Origin: Thermoanaerobaculia bacterium
GTDB lineage: Bacteria > Acidobacteriota > Thermoanaerobaculia > Multivoradales > Multivoraceae
Reading direction: 5' to 3'
Length of the DNA: 64,000 bases
NCBI GenBank assembly: GCA_022823665.1
Contig: JAJEHN010000038.1
Location: forward strand, 1 to 64,000
Shown here: positions 39,443-48,581 of the stretch, in pieces
Layout of the letters: each line of letters opens with the position of its first letter
How positions within the stretch are numbered: the stretch's first letter is position 1
Notes under the pieces: model-generated
The model's input: only the letters and a program-made list of their open reading frames with translations
The model's database searches: none
Told to the model about the DNA's origin: nothing
Made by a program: the position numbers and the translations under genes

Positions 39443-42400
39443 CTAGCGACGCTTGCGCTTCCGCCGCCGGCGCCGGCGGCGCCGACGCGGCCGCGCGACC
39501 CGGGCGGGCTGCGCGGCGGGCTGGCGGCTGAGGTTCACCATCCATTCCCAGGCGACCCGACTCCACGCGGTCACCTTGTCGACGCCGTGGTCCACCAGGT
39601 CGTAGATGACCGGGACGACGAGCAGCGTGAGCAGGGTCGAAGTGGCCATGCCGCCCATCGTCAGCACCGCGATCGCGGCCCGGGCCTCGGAACCGGAAGC
39701 GGTCGAGAACGCCACCGGCAGCAGGCCGCAGATCAGCGAGAAGGCGGTCATCAGGACCGGACGCAGGCGGGCCGGCCCGGCTTCGAGAATGGCCTCGCGG
39801 CGTGAGCGGCCGTCCTGGCGGAGCCGGTTGATGTAGTCGATCAGCAGGATCCCGTTCTTCATGACCAGCCCCATCAGGACGAGGAGGCCGATGCCGCTCA
39901 TCATGTCGAGCGGCTTGTCCGCGAGCTTGAGGGCCAGGAAGGCGCCGATGAAGGAGAGCGGCGCCGACATCATGATCGTGATCGGGTGGACGAGGGAGTT
40001 GAAGAGCGAGGCCAGCACCATGTAGATCGCCGCGATCGCCAGCACGAAGGCGAAGAGCAGCGACAGGCCCGTCTCCCGCATGACGACCGTCATGCCGCTG
40101 GGGACGAGCTGGTTCGGCGGCGCCAGGCCGATCTGGCGGCCGTACTCTTCGACCCGGGCGGCCAGTTCGGACTGCGCCGTGCCCTCCGCGGCATTGGCGG
40201 CGATCGTGATCTCGCGGGACCGGTTCTGGCGGCTGATCCGGACCGCGCCTTCGCCCAGGCGGATGTCGGCGACGTTGGTGATCGGAGTCAGTTGACCCGA
40301 GGCGGTGCGGATCTGGATCAGGTCCAGCTTGGCCGGCGTGTCGCGGTACTCGGGCAGCACCTGGACGCGGACGTCGTAGCGTTCGCCGTCCTCCTCGAAG
40401 GCGCCGAGTTTCTCGCCGGCGAGCAGGGTGCGGATCGTGCGGCCGATGACCGTGGCCGGCACTCCCAGGTCGGCCGCCCGGTCGCGATCCACGTCGATCT
40501 CGATCTCCGGTTTGCCGGTTTCCCAACTCGTGCCGACGTCGACGAAGGCCGGGTCGAACCGCATCAGCCCGACCAGCCGTTCCGAATAGAACTCCAGGTC
40601 TTCCATCCGCGGGCCACGCAGGCTGTAGGTGACGGAGCGCGCCCCCAACTGGTCGTCGCTCCCCGCGATCCAGTTGATCGGCGAGACGGCGACTTCCTCG
40701 GCTTCCGGGACTCGCGCCAGCAACTGGTCACGGACCCGGTCCATGATCGCGAGCTGGCCGAGGTCGCGCTCGCGCTTGTTCGTCAACTGGACGTAGATCG
40801 AGGCGCGGTTGGGTTCCTGCCGGCTGCCGCCGCCGATCGTCGCGAAGCGGTTTCGGACCTCCGGATCGGCCGCCAGCACTTCCTCGGCGCGTCGAGCCGC
40901 TTCCGCGGTGACGCCGAGGGGAGTACCGATCGGCATCTTCAACTCGACGTTGAACTCGCTCCGGTCCTCCGTGACGAACAGGTCGAACGGGAGGGTTCGG
41001 GCCACCAGCACGCCGCCGGCCATCGCCACGACGGCGACGGCGAGGGTGACCAGGCGATGGCCGAGAGCGCGGCGCAGCACTGCCTGGTAGAAGCGGTCGA
41101 GAGCGTCGAGGCCCCGGCCCAGGACCCGGCTGACGGGATCTCTCCCCTGGCGAGCCGTCAGCACCCGGCTGCCCAGCATGGGGGTGAGGGTCAACGCGAA
41201 CACGCTCGAGACGCAGACGGCGATCGCCATCACCATCCCGAACTCGTAGAACCACTGGCCGACGGTGCCGGTCAGGAACGCGATCGGCACGAAGACGGCG
41301 CATAGGGCGAGCGTCGTTGAGATGACGGCCAGCGTCACCTGGCTGGCGCCCTCCTCCGCCGCTTCGCGGCGCCCCAGGCCCTGCTCGATCCGCCGGTAGA
41401 TCACCTCCAGGACGACGATCGCGTCGTCGATCACGACGCCGATCGCCAGGGACAGCGCCATCAGGGTCATCACGTTCAGCGTGAAGTCCGCCAGGTAGAA
41501 GAACGTGAACGACGCGATGACCGAGGAGGGGATCGCCAGCGCCGAGATCAGGGTCGACCTCGGGTTGCGCAGGAACAGGAGGACGACGGCGACCACCAGC
41601 AGGCCGCCCCAGAGCATGTTGGAGAAGACGGAGTAGATCGAGTCCTCGATGAACACCGCCATGTCGCGGGTGATCAGGACCTCCATGCCGGGCGGCAGGT
41701 TGGGCCGCAGGGCCTCGACTTCCGTCCGAACCGCTTCGGCGACGGCCACCGTGTTCGTCCCGCTGCGGCGCCGGACCTCCAGCGACACTCCCCGCTGCCC
41801 GTTGAAACGGGCGAGGGAGCGCTCCTCGGCCAGGCCGTCTTCGATTTTCGCGACGTCCCGGAGGTAGACCAGGCGGCCGCCGCGCTGGGCGGCGATCAAG
41901 GCGCCGAAGTCCTCGACCCGCTTCACGCGGCCCGACGTGGTCACGGTCCACTCGCGCTCGCGGCCCTCGACGCGGCCGCCGGCCGTCTCGGCGTTCTCCA
42001 GTAGCAGGGTGGAGCGGACATCGTCGATCGACAGCCCGTAGCCCGCGAGCCGCACGGGGTCGAGCCAGATCCGCACCTCGCGGCGGCGTGAGCCGATGAT
42101 CTCGATGCTGCCGACGCCGGGCAGGCGCTCGAGCCGGTCCTTGACCATGTTCTCCGCGATCTCCGAGAGCTCCCGGACGGAGAGCGGGCCGCCCAGCATG
42201 ACGGAGAGGATCGGCGTCGCGTCGGGATCGAGCTGGATGACCACCGGATCCTCGGCGTCGAGCGGAAGTTCGGCGCGCACGGGAGCGACCTTCTCGCGTA
42301 CCTGTTGCGCCTTGACGTCCACGTCGTAGTCCGTCTCGAACTCGACGAAGACCTGGGAGACCCCTTCCGAGGAGACCGAACTCAGGTCCCGGATGCCCTC

Positions 42401-42625
42401 GATCGTGTTGATCTGCTCTTCGAGGATGTCGGTGACCTCGGTCTCGACCGTTTCCGGCGACGCTCCCTCGAGGACCGTGGTGACGGTGACGAAGGGAACC
42501 TCGACGTCCGGGTTCAGGTCGACGTTGAGCCGGTTCAGCGACACCAGACCCAGGACGACCAGGGCCAGGTTCAGCATCAAGGCGAAGACCGGCCGGCGGA
42601 TCGACAGCAGCGGCAGGTTCAGCAT
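39443..42625 (-). CDS. RND efflux pump inner-membrane subunit
   Basis: The 1060-residue protein begins MLNLPLLSIRRPVFALMLNL, a typical AcrB/HAE1-type first helix. It has two sets of six membrane helices and two large periplasmic loops. Hallmarks include DVEVPFVTVTTVLEGASPET, FVEFETDYDVDVKAQQVREK and SLAIGVVIDDAIVVLE in helix 4, where acidic residues form the proton relay. The C-terminus is very arginine-rich, ending RPRRRRRRRRRKRKRR, which is unusual. It should export hydrophobic compounds using the proton gradient together with the adaptor gene just upstream. No outer-membrane channel gene is nearby. An ATG at 42718 is less likely than 42625. Confidence 0.92.
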   Translation of the reverse strand: MLNLPLLSIRRPVFALMLNLALVVLGLVSLNRLNVDLNPDVEVPFVTVTTVLEGASPETVETEVTDILEEQINTIEGIRDLSSVSSEGVSQVFVEFETDYDVDVKAQQVREKVAPVRAELPLDAEDPVVIQLDPDATPILSVMLGGPLSVRELSEIAENMVKDRLERLPGVGSIEIIGSRRREVRIWLDPVRLAGYGLSIDDVRSTLLLENAETAGGRVEGREREWTVTTSGRVKRVEDFGALIAAQRGGRLVYLRDVAKIEDGLAEERSLARFNGQRGVSLEVRRRSGTNTVAVAEAVRTEVEALRPNLPPGMEVLITRDMAVFIEDSIYSVFSNMLWGGLLVVAVVLLFLRNPRSTLISALAIPSSVIASFTFFYLADFTLNVMTLMALSLAIGVVIDDAIVVLEVIYRRIEQGLGRREAAEEGASQVTLAVISTTLALCAVFVPIAFLTGTVGQWFYEFGMVMAIAVCVSSVFALTLTPMLGSRVLTARQGRDPVSRVLGRGLDALDRFYQAVLRRALGHRLVTLAVAVVAMAGGVLVARTLPFDLFVTEDRSEFNVELKMPIGTPLGVTAEAARRAEEVLAADPEVRNRFATIGGGSRQEPNRASIYVQLTNKRERDLGQLAIMDRVRDQLLARVPEAEEVAVSPINWIAGSDDQLGARSVTYSLRGPRMEDLEFYSERLVGLMRFDPAFVDVGTSWETGKPEIEIDVDRDRAADLGVPATVIGRTIRTLLAGEKLGAFEEDGERYDVRVQVLPEYRDTPAKLDLIQIRTASGQLTPITNVADIRLGEGAVRISRQNRSREITIAANAAEGTAQSELAARVEEYGRQIGLAPPNQLVPSGMTVVMRETGLSLLFAFVLAIAAIYMVLASLFNSLVHPITIMMSAPLSFIGAFLALKLADKPLDMMSGIGLLVLMGLVMKNGILLIDYINRLRQDGRSRREAILEAGPARLRPVLMTAFSLICGLLPVAFSTASGSEARAAIAVLTMGGMATSTLLTLLVVPVIYDLVDHGVDKVTAWSRVAWEWMVNLSRQPAAQPARVARPRRRRRRRRRKRKRR

Positions 42626-42632
42626 GGATGCC

Positions 42633-43817
42633 TCAAGGGACGTTGGGGAGCGAGGCGAGGGGCGAGTTCTCGCCTTCGCCGCCGGGCGGCGATTCGGCGG
42701 CGAAGATCGGCGCGCCATCGGCCAGTCGCTCGATCAGCGGGCCCGTGATCACCGCGTCGCCGGGCTCGGCGCCGCTCCTGATCTCGACCCAGCGGGGGCC
42801 GGCCGCCCCGACCGTCACTTCGATCCGGTGCGCGCGTCCGGCCTGGGCGCTGAACACGTAGGCCCTGCCATCGCGGTTCAGCACCGCTGCGCGTTCGACG
42901 ATCACGGCGCCGCCGGGAGTCCGCGGCCTGATCTCGGCGCGGACGAAGGCCCCCGCCTTGGCGCCATGCACTTCGCCCGGAACCGGCGCCCGCACCCGGT
43001 AGGTGCGGCTCTCGGGGTCGATCCTCGCGTTCACCGAGGCGATCCGCGACTCGAAAGGCGCGGCCGCGCCCTCGACGATCAACAGGGCCGGGTCGCCGAC
43101 CTGGACCGGCGCCGCCGCCGCGGCGGGCACGTCGAGTTCGGCGGCGAAGCCCGTCTGCTCCTGGATCGTGACGACGACCGTACCCGGTCCGACGATCGCC
43201 CCTTCGTGGAGCTCCCGTTCGACGACATGCGCGTGGTAGGGACTGATCACCGCGGTTCGCACGAGATCCTGTTCGGCGCTCTCGACCGCGGCGAGTTCCT
43301 GCTCGACGCGAGCCCGTGCCACCGCCAGGTGAGTCAGTTGCTGGTCGAGTTGCTGGGGTGGGGCGACCTCCTGCTCGGCGAGGCGCTGGACGCGCTCCAG
43401 CTCCTGACGGGCCTGGGCGGCCTCGGCCTGAGCCAGGGCCAGACCGGCGCGCGCACGTTTCAGGTTGGTCTCGAACGGTCCTCGATCGAGCTGCAGAACG
43501 ATGTCGCCCCTGGCCACCTGGTCGCCGACATCGAAGTAGACGGCGGAGAGCCGTCCGGAGACCTCGGGCCCGAGCTCGGTCAGGCGAGGGGCGACGACGG
43601 AGCCCGAGGCCGTGACCAGGGCGTCGACCTGGCCGCGGCGCACGCGGGTAGTCGGGGCGGATTCGCTGCGGAGTACCGAGGCGGCGCCGGACGCTTGGTC
43701 CTGGTCGCCCGCTCCGTTCGCGCCGACGCCTCGGCAGCCGGCACCCGCAAGGCACAGCAGGAACAGCGCGCAGGCTGCGAGCGTCGCGCTTCCGGCCTTG
43801 CTGTTCGTGGTGTCCAT
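42633..43817 (-). CDS. RND efflux adaptor (membrane fusion lipoprotein)
   Basis: The 394-residue protein has a lipoprotein signal with lipobox LAGAGC (Cys28). It then has the adaptor pattern: a barrel-sandwich half with VVAPRLTELGPEVSGRLSAV, a coiled-coil hairpin (residues 125-185, heavy in Ala, Glu, Gln and Arg), and AVISPYHAHVVERELHEGAI for the second half. A beta-barrel and a membrane-proximal domain follow. It links the inner-membrane pump to an outer-membrane channel. The gene ends 7 bp before the pump start and both are read leftward. It diverges from the VOC genes. Confidence 0.9.
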   Translation of the reverse strand: MDTTNSKAGSATLAACALFLLCLAGAGCRGVGANGAGDQDQASGAASVLRSESAPTTRVRRGQVDALVTASGSVVAPRLTELGPEVSGRLSAVYFDVGDQVARGDIVLQLDRGPFETNLKRARAGLALAQAEAAQARQELERVQRLAEQEVAPPQQLDQQLTHLAVARARVEQELAAVESAEQDLVRTAVISPYHAHVVERELHEGAIVGPGTVVVTIQEQTGFAAELDVPAAAAAPVQVGDPALLIVEGAAAPFESRIASVNARIDPESRTYRVRAPVPGEVHGAKAGAFVRAEIRPRTPGGAVIVERAAVLNRDGRAYVFSAQAGRAHRIEVTVGAAGPRWVEIRSGAEPGDAVITGPLIERLADGAPIFAAESPPGGEGENSPLASLPNVP

Positions 43818-43891
43818 GGCAGTTGTACTCCGTCGGACTGGTACGCTGCCGTTTGCCGCTTCGCAGATCATACAAGCGCCGGAGGACTCCC

Positions 43892-44731
43892 ATGCGCCTC
43901 GATTCTCAGAGAGTCACAACTCCCGGTTTCGTCGTCTGGCTGGCGATCCTGGGCATCGTCGCCGGTGTCTCCATGCCGCTGGTCGCCGAGGACTTCGACC
44001 ACGTCCACCTGACCGCGCCCGACATGCTGGAGGCGGCGACCTGGTACCAGGAACTCTTCGGCGGCAAGCTGGGGAAGAGCGGTCCGTTCGACGCCGTCTA
44101 CTACGGCAACGACATCCTGAAGGTCAGGGAGGGTGAACCGACCAGCGGCAGCGGCGCCACCTCGCTCGACCACATTGGCTTCTCGGTTCCCGACGTGGCG
44201 GCGACGCTGGAGCAGTGCGAGGCTGCGGGCGGCAAGGTTGTCGGCGCCGCGCGCCATGTCGAGGCGGCCGGCTTCACCTTCGGCTTCTGCGAGGACCCCT
44301 GGGGCACCCGCATCGAGGTGATCGACGACATGGATCACGGCGGCGCGCCGGGGCTGCACCACGTCCACGTGTTCTCGGACGACGCGGTCGCGACCGCGGC
44401 CTGGTACGCCGAGCAGTTCGGCGGCGACGTCGTCCCTTTCAAGGGTCTCCCGCCGCTCCATTCGATCCTCTACGACAACCGCGGCGACGAGACCTGGCTG
44501 ATCGTCAACCAGGTACCGGGCGACCGCACCGGCACGGACGGCACGGTCGTCGATCACATCGGCTGGCACACTACTGAGTACGATTCCTGGCTCGAGCGGT
44601 TGCGTGCCGGCCGCGTGAAGTTCGTCGAAGAGCCTCGGGTGCTGGACGCCGGACACCGGATCGCCTTCATCGAGGGGCCGAACGGCACGAAGATCGAACT
44701 GGTCGAGTTGCTGGAGGGAGGAACTCCTTGA
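43892..44731 (+). CDS. exported double-VOC (glyoxalase-fold) protein
   Basis: The 279-residue protein starts MRLDSQRVTTPGFVVWLAIL, with an N-terminal hydrophobic helix ending near VSMPLVAEDF. Two VOC modules follow: FDHVHLTAPDMLEAATWYQE with LDHIGFSVPDVAATLEQCEA, then LHHVHVFSDDAVATAAWYAE with VVDHIGWHTTEYDSWLERLR. His and Glu residues at module ends (for example HVH, GTRIEVID and GTKIELVE) are candidate metal ligands. Export of a glyoxalase or dioxygenase-like protein is unusual. GGAGG precedes the ATG. Its stop overlaps the next VOC gene start as TTGA, so they are made together. Confidence 0.84.
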   Translation: MRLDSQRVTTPGFVVWLAILGIVAGVSMPLVAEDFDHVHLTAPDMLEAATWYQELFGGKLGKSGPFDAVYYGNDILKVREGEPTSGSGATSLDHIGFSVPDVAATLEQCEAAGGKVVGAARHVEAAGFTFGFCEDPWGTRIEVIDDMDHGGAPGLHHVHVFSDDAVATAAWYAEQFGGDVVPFKGLPPLHSILYDNRGDETWLIVNQVPGDRTGTDGTVVDHIGWHTTEYDSWLERLRAGRVKFVEEPRVLDAGHRIAFIEGPNGTKIELVELLEGGTP

Positions 44732-45690
44732 CGCCGGCCGGGAGCCGGCGTCCGGGCTCCTGGCGGGCGGCCCTCTGCGCGGTCTTGGCGGTGTCCGTGG
44801 GCGTGCCGCTGGCGGCGCAGGAGACCGGCACGACGGCTGAAGCGGCCCGGTTCCACCACATCCACCTGAACGTCACGGACACCGGGCGTTCGGTCGACTT
44901 CTACCGGACCACCTTCGGCGCGTTGCCGATCGAGTTCCGGGGCGTCGCGGACGCGCTGTTCACGGAGCGCTCCTTCATCCTCCTGAACGAGGTCGACGAG
45001 CCGCCTGACGGCAGCCAGCGGAGCGGCATCTGGCACTTCGGTTGGGGCGGCGTCGACCTGCCCAGCCAGTACCGCTGGCTGGTGTCGCGCGGAGTCGACA
45101 TTCACACGCCGATCTACCGCCTGGGTCGTGGGCACGTGATCTACGTCAACGGACCGGACCGCGAGATGATCGAGGTCAACACGATGGGCCACCACCGTTT
45201 CGCTCACGTTCACCTGTTCGCGGCGGACGTGAACGAGACGGCGGTCTGGTACGAGCGCCACTTCGGACTGCCGGCGCGGCGCACCGCCGAGGGCAATCCC
45301 CGGCCGGTCGGTCCGGATGCGGAGTTCGCGACCTGGGAGGAGTTCCACCGCGAACACCGGGCCTGGTCCAACGCGTTTCGCGCCGACAACGTGAACTTCA
45401 TCGTCTACAACCTGCCGGACTACGAGCCGTTGGCGCCCTGGTGGCCTGAGGACGCCGCGCCGCTCATGGCGACGGAGCCTCAGCGGGGCCGGGCGATCGA
45501 CCACTTCGCCTTCTCCTATCGCGACATCGAACCTGTGTTCGAGCGGCTGAAGGCTTCCGGCGTCGAGATCGTCGAGCCGATCACCTACCGGCCGGAACTC
45601 GACATGCGGAGTTTCTTCGTCATGGGCCCGGACAAGGTGGCGGTCGAGGTAGTCGAGGCGAAGCCGATCCCCGAGGGAGTCTGGGACTGA
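44728..45690 (+). CDS. exported VOC (glyoxalase-fold) protein
   Basis: The 320-residue protein starts at a TTG, overlapping the stop of the previous gene, with GGAGGGAGG just upstream. Signal peptide-like helix AALCAVLAVSVGVPLAAQ follows a short Gly-Arg-rich start. VOC modules carry FHHIHLNVTDTGRSVDFYRT and FAHVHLFAADVNETAVWYER, with later IDHFAFSYRDIEPVFERLKA. Candidate metal residues are His in HIH/HVH and Glu in EVVEAKP. It is a paralogue of the upstream protein, so they may form a heteromer. Substrate unknown. A strong hairpin covers the first codons. Confidence 0.84.
   Translation: MTPAGSRRPGSWRAALCAVLAVSVGVPLAAQETGTTAEAARFHHIHLNVTDTGRSVDFYRTTFGALPIEFRGVADALFTERSFILLNEVDEPPDGSQRSGIWHFGWGGVDLPSQYRWLVSRGVDIHTPIYRLGRGHVIYVNGPDREMIEVNTMGHHRFAHVHLFAADVNETAVWYERHFGLPARRTAEGNPRPVGPDAEFATWEEFHREHRAWSNAFRADNVNFIVYNLPDYEPLAPWWPEDAAPLMATEPQRGRAIDHFAFSYRDIEPVFERLKASGVEIVEPITYRPELDMRSFFVMGPDKVAVEVVEAKPIPEGVWD
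44730..44752 (+). promoter_or_regulatory. perfect 9-bp hairpin at VOC gene start codon
   Basis: GACGCCGGC (44730-44738), a CGGGA loop and GCCGGCGTC (44744-44752) form a perfect hairpin that begins on the last base of the TTG start codon. It would hide the start from ribosomes unless the upstream gene is being translated, which fits the TTGA overlap. Confidence 0.6.
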
Positions 45691-45759
45691 AGCCGGTTGC
45701 CTACTGCTGCTAGAGTCCGCCTGCCGACTCGGACAACTGGTTGGAAGCTGGAGGCGCGT

Positions 45760-47079
45760 ATGAACCGCTCGATCGCTGCACTTCTCGTTCCTGGAACACT
45801 CGGACTCGCTTCCGTGGCGGTCGCCGCCGACAGCGGGGAAACCGTCACCTTCCACGAGAACGTGCTGGCCATCTTCCAGGAGAACTGCCAGACCTGCCAT
45901 CGCCCGGGGGGCGACAACGTGGCCGGCATGGTGGCGCCGATGTCCCTGATGACCTACGAGGAGGTGCGGCCGTGGGCGAGGTCCATCGCCCGTCTCGTGC
46001 AGAGCCGTGAGATGCCCCCCTGGGACGCCTCGGACCACACGGCCGGGGTCTTCGTCAACGAGCGGACCCTGACCCAGGACGAGATCGACACGGTCGTGGC
46101 CTGGGCCAAGCGCGGCGCTCCCAAGGGCGATCCGGCGAAGGGCCCGGCGCCCCGCGAGTGGGAGGACACGGGCGGCTTCCTGATCGGCAAGCCGGACCTC
46201 ATCGTCTACATGGAGGAGCCGTACCACGTCGGCGACGACGTGGAGGACGAGCAGCCCAACTTCTTCATCACGCTGACCGAAGAGATGCTCCCCGAGCCAC
46301 GCTGGCTGCAGGCGATCGAGTACCAGCCGGACGCCGAGTTCGTTCATCACATCACCGGCCGGGCGCTGACCCCGAACGAGGACGGTGAAGTCGACGTGCT
46401 CAGCGAGAACACCTTCTCGCTCGGTTCGATCGCGGCCGGCGAGGATCCGACGATCTACCCGCCGGGCTTCGGCAACCTGCTTCAGGCCGGCATGGTCGTT
46501 CGCCTCAACGTCCACTACCACAAGGAACCCGGTCCGGGCAGCGGCGGCTACGACCGTTCGGCGGTCGCCTTCCGGTTCCACCCGGTCGGCGCCGAGGTCA
46601 GGCACAAGGTGACCTGGAACACGATCGGCGCCGGCGCCTTCGAGATCCCGCCGGGTCACGGAAGCTGGCGGGTCGGATCGTCCCGAATCTTCGAGAAGGA
46701 CACCGTGCTGCTGTCGCTCCACCCGCACATGCACTTCCGCGGCCAGAGCATGAAGTACACGGCGTACTACCCGAACGGCGGCACCGAGGTGCTGCTCGAC
46801 GTGCCCGAGTACGACTACAGTTGGCAGACGAACTACATCTACCGGGAGCCCAAGGTGCTGCCGGCCGGTACCCGCGTCGAGATCGAAGCTATCTACGACA
46901 ACTCGGAGACCAAGCTCGACGAGTACCCCTTCCTGGACATCGGGCGCGCGGTCGACTGGGGCGCCCAGAGCACCGACGAGATGATGGCGCCCTTCCTGGC
47001 CTGGACCTACGTCGAGCCGGAAGACGCGGCCGCGATTCTGGCAGGCGGCTCCGCCGGATCGACCGGCGGCGGCGAGTAG
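45760..47079 (+). CDS. exported cytochrome c fused to copper monooxygenase-like domain
   Basis: The 439-residue protein has a signal peptide and a heme site at Cys43, Cys46 and His47 (CQTCH) with Met85 (REMPPW) as likely axial ligand. The C-terminal two-thirds resembles the ascorbate-dependent type II copper monooxygenase fold of PHM and DBM. Copper ligand candidates are His196-His197 (FVHHITGRAL), His252 and His254 (NVHYHKE), and His321, His323 and His325 (SLHPHMHFRG). Hydroxylation or oxidation of a substrate outside the cell, with electrons delivered via the heme, is a reasonable guess. The ATG has AAGCTGGAGG upstream. It lies 69 bp after the VOC gene. Confidence 0.82.
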   Translation: MNRSIAALLVPGTLGLASVAVAADSGETVTFHENVLAIFQENCQTCHRPGGDNVAGMVAPMSLMTYEEVRPWARSIARLVQSREMPPWDASDHTAGVFVNERTLTQDEIDTVVAWAKRGAPKGDPAKGPAPREWEDTGGFLIGKPDLIVYMEEPYHVGDDVEDEQPNFFITLTEEMLPEPRWLQAIEYQPDAEFVHHITGRALTPNEDGEVDVLSENTFSLGSIAAGEDPTIYPPGFGNLLQAGMVVRLNVHYHKEPGPGSGGYDRSAVAFRFHPVGAEVRHKVTWNTIGAGAFEIPPGHGSWRVGSSRIFEKDTVLLSLHPHMHFRGQSMKYTAYYPNGGTEVLLDVPEYDYSWQTNYIYREPKVLPAGTRVEIEAIYDNSETKLDEYPFLDIGRAVDWGAQSTDEMMAPFLAWTYVEPEDAAAILAGGSAGSTGGGE

Positions 47080-47116
47080 CGACGCCGCCGCGGCACCCGC
47101 GTTGTACGACGCGTGG

Positions 47117-47653
47117 CTAGCCTGACTCGCGAGGTTGGCCTTCGACTTCGAGTTCCCAGTCCAGCATGCGGTCGCCGTCGAAGATGTACCGGCCCTGGGG
47201 TGCACGACCGGCCAAGGAGTGCGGTAGCCAGAGCCGGTCGTCCTCCCACATCTGGTCGTAAGGAACGGCGTCCAGGTCCGTCCACATCGGCGCGGCCTCG
47301 GCGGTCTCGCGGACTTCGCCTTCATAGCCCGAGGCGACGAAGGCGTAGACGTGGATGGAGTAGCCGTCGATGAACTGGAACAGGTTCTCGCCGCGGTACT
47401 CCAGGCCGAGCGGCGTGATGCCGAGTTCCTCCTCGACCTCCCGGACAGCGCAGTCGAGGGGCTCCTCGCCCGGTTCGAGGCGGCCGCCGGGGCCGTTGAC
47501 CTTGCCGGCGCCCAGGCCGCGTTTCTTGCGGATCAGAAGCACCCGGCTGCCTTCGAGAACGAACGTCAGGGTGGCCCGGTCGACGGCGCGCCACGATCGC
47601 CAATCGATGTCGGCGACCTTCGTCTTGCCGGCGGCCTCGCGCACGGCCGGCAT
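47117..47653 (-). CDS. Nudix hydrolase (MTH1/MutT-like)
   Basis: The 178-residue protein contains a full Nudix box, GPGGRLEPGEEPLDCAVREV followed by EEELGI, with the Glu residues that bind metal. The preceding RKKRGLGAGKVNGPGG is very close to the MTH1/NUDT1 pattern, so oxidised purine nucleoside triphosphates are likely substrates. Other Nudix activities are not excluded. ATG at 47653 was chosen; an in-frame GTG at 47692 would add 13 residues. No good ribosome binding site is seen for either. It diverges from the next luciferase-like gene. Confidence 0.85.
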   Translation of the reverse strand: MPAVREAAGKTKVADIDWRSWRAVDRATLTFVLEGSRVLLIRKKRGLGAGKVNGPGGRLEPGEEPLDCAVREVEEELGITPLGLEYRGENLFQFIDGYSIHVYAFVASGYEGEVRETAEAAPMWTDLDAVPYDQMWEDDRLWLPHSLAGRAPQGRYIFDGDRMLDWELEVEGQPRESG

Positions 47654-47714
47654 CGTAGCGGAGGAGTGCGCTAGCGGTCCGGCCTTCGGCACGTACCGCT
47701 AGACTGCGCCACTC

Positions 47715-48581
47715 ATGAAGTTCGGACTCAGGTACTGCAACACCGGCCGCTACGTCGATCCGGGCCTGGCGGTCGAATTGGCGCAGGCAGCCGACGAGGC
47801 GGGCTTCGAGTCGATCTGGACCGTCGAGCACACCGTCGTTCCCGGCGGCTACGAGTCGGCCTATCCCTACTCCCCCGACGGCAAGATGGCCGGCGGCAGG
47901 GACGACTTCGATCTCCCCGACCCGTTGATCTGGATGGCGTTCGTCGCTTCGCAAACAGAACGGATTCGCTTCGGGACCGGGATCCTCATCGTGCCCCAGC
48001 ACAATCCGGTGGTCGCGGCCAAGCAGATCGCGACCCTGGATCACATGACGGGCGGCCGCCTCCTGCTGGGAATCGGCGTCGGCTGGCTGAAGGAGGAGTT
48101 CGACGCGATCGGCGCCCCTTTCGCCGATCGGGGGCGTAGGACCGACGAGTACATCGAGGCGATGCGCGAACTCTGGGGCGCCGAACGCCCGACGTACCAC
48201 GGCGAGTTCGTCCACTTCGACGCCGCCTACTGCCGGCCGCAGCCGGTCAATGGCAGCGTTCCCATCGTCGTCGGCGGCCACTCGAAGGCCGCCGCGCGGC
48301 GGGCGGGCAGGTTGGGCGATGGTTTCTTTCCCGCGCGCGGGGCCGCCGCCGAGCTGGTCCAACTGGCGCGCGACGTAGCCGCCGAACACGGCCGGGATCC
48401 ACAGGCCCTCGAGATCACGACGGGCATCGGCGAGGACCTGTCCAGTCTGCGCTCGCTCGCCGAGCTCGGGGTCGCCCGCGTTCTCGTGCCGGTGGCGCCG
48501 ATGCCGGGCATGGGACTGCACCTTGGCCGGCCGGAAGACGCGCAGACGGTGATGAAGGAGCTTCTCGATGCCGCACCTTAG
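47715..48581 (+). CDS. LLM-class F420/flavin oxidoreductase, second copy
   Basis: The 288-residue protein starts MKFGLRYCNTGRYVDPGLAV. It has the luciferase-like barrel with FESIWTVEHTVVPGGYESAY, TGILIVPQHNPVVAAKQIAT and GIGVGWLKEEFDAIGAPFAD. It resembles the F420-dependent group that carries a longer loop after strand 3. It shares the fold but is not a close match to the protein at 11916. Substrate unknown. TAGACT ends nine bases before the ATG. The stop overlaps the start of the metallophosphoesterase gene by 14 bp. Confidence 0.9.
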   Translation: MKFGLRYCNTGRYVDPGLAVELAQAADEAGFESIWTVEHTVVPGGYESAYPYSPDGKMAGGRDDFDLPDPLIWMAFVASQTERIRFGTGILIVPQHNPVVAAKQIATLDHMTGGRLLLGIGVGWLKEEFDAIGAPFADRGRRTDEYIEAMRELWGAERPTYHGEFVHFDAAYCRPQPVNGSVPIVVGGHSKAAARRAGRLGDGFFPARGAAAELVQLARDVAAEHGRDPQALEITTGIGEDLSSLRSLAELGVARVLVPVAPMPGMGLHLGRPEDAQTVMKELLDAAP

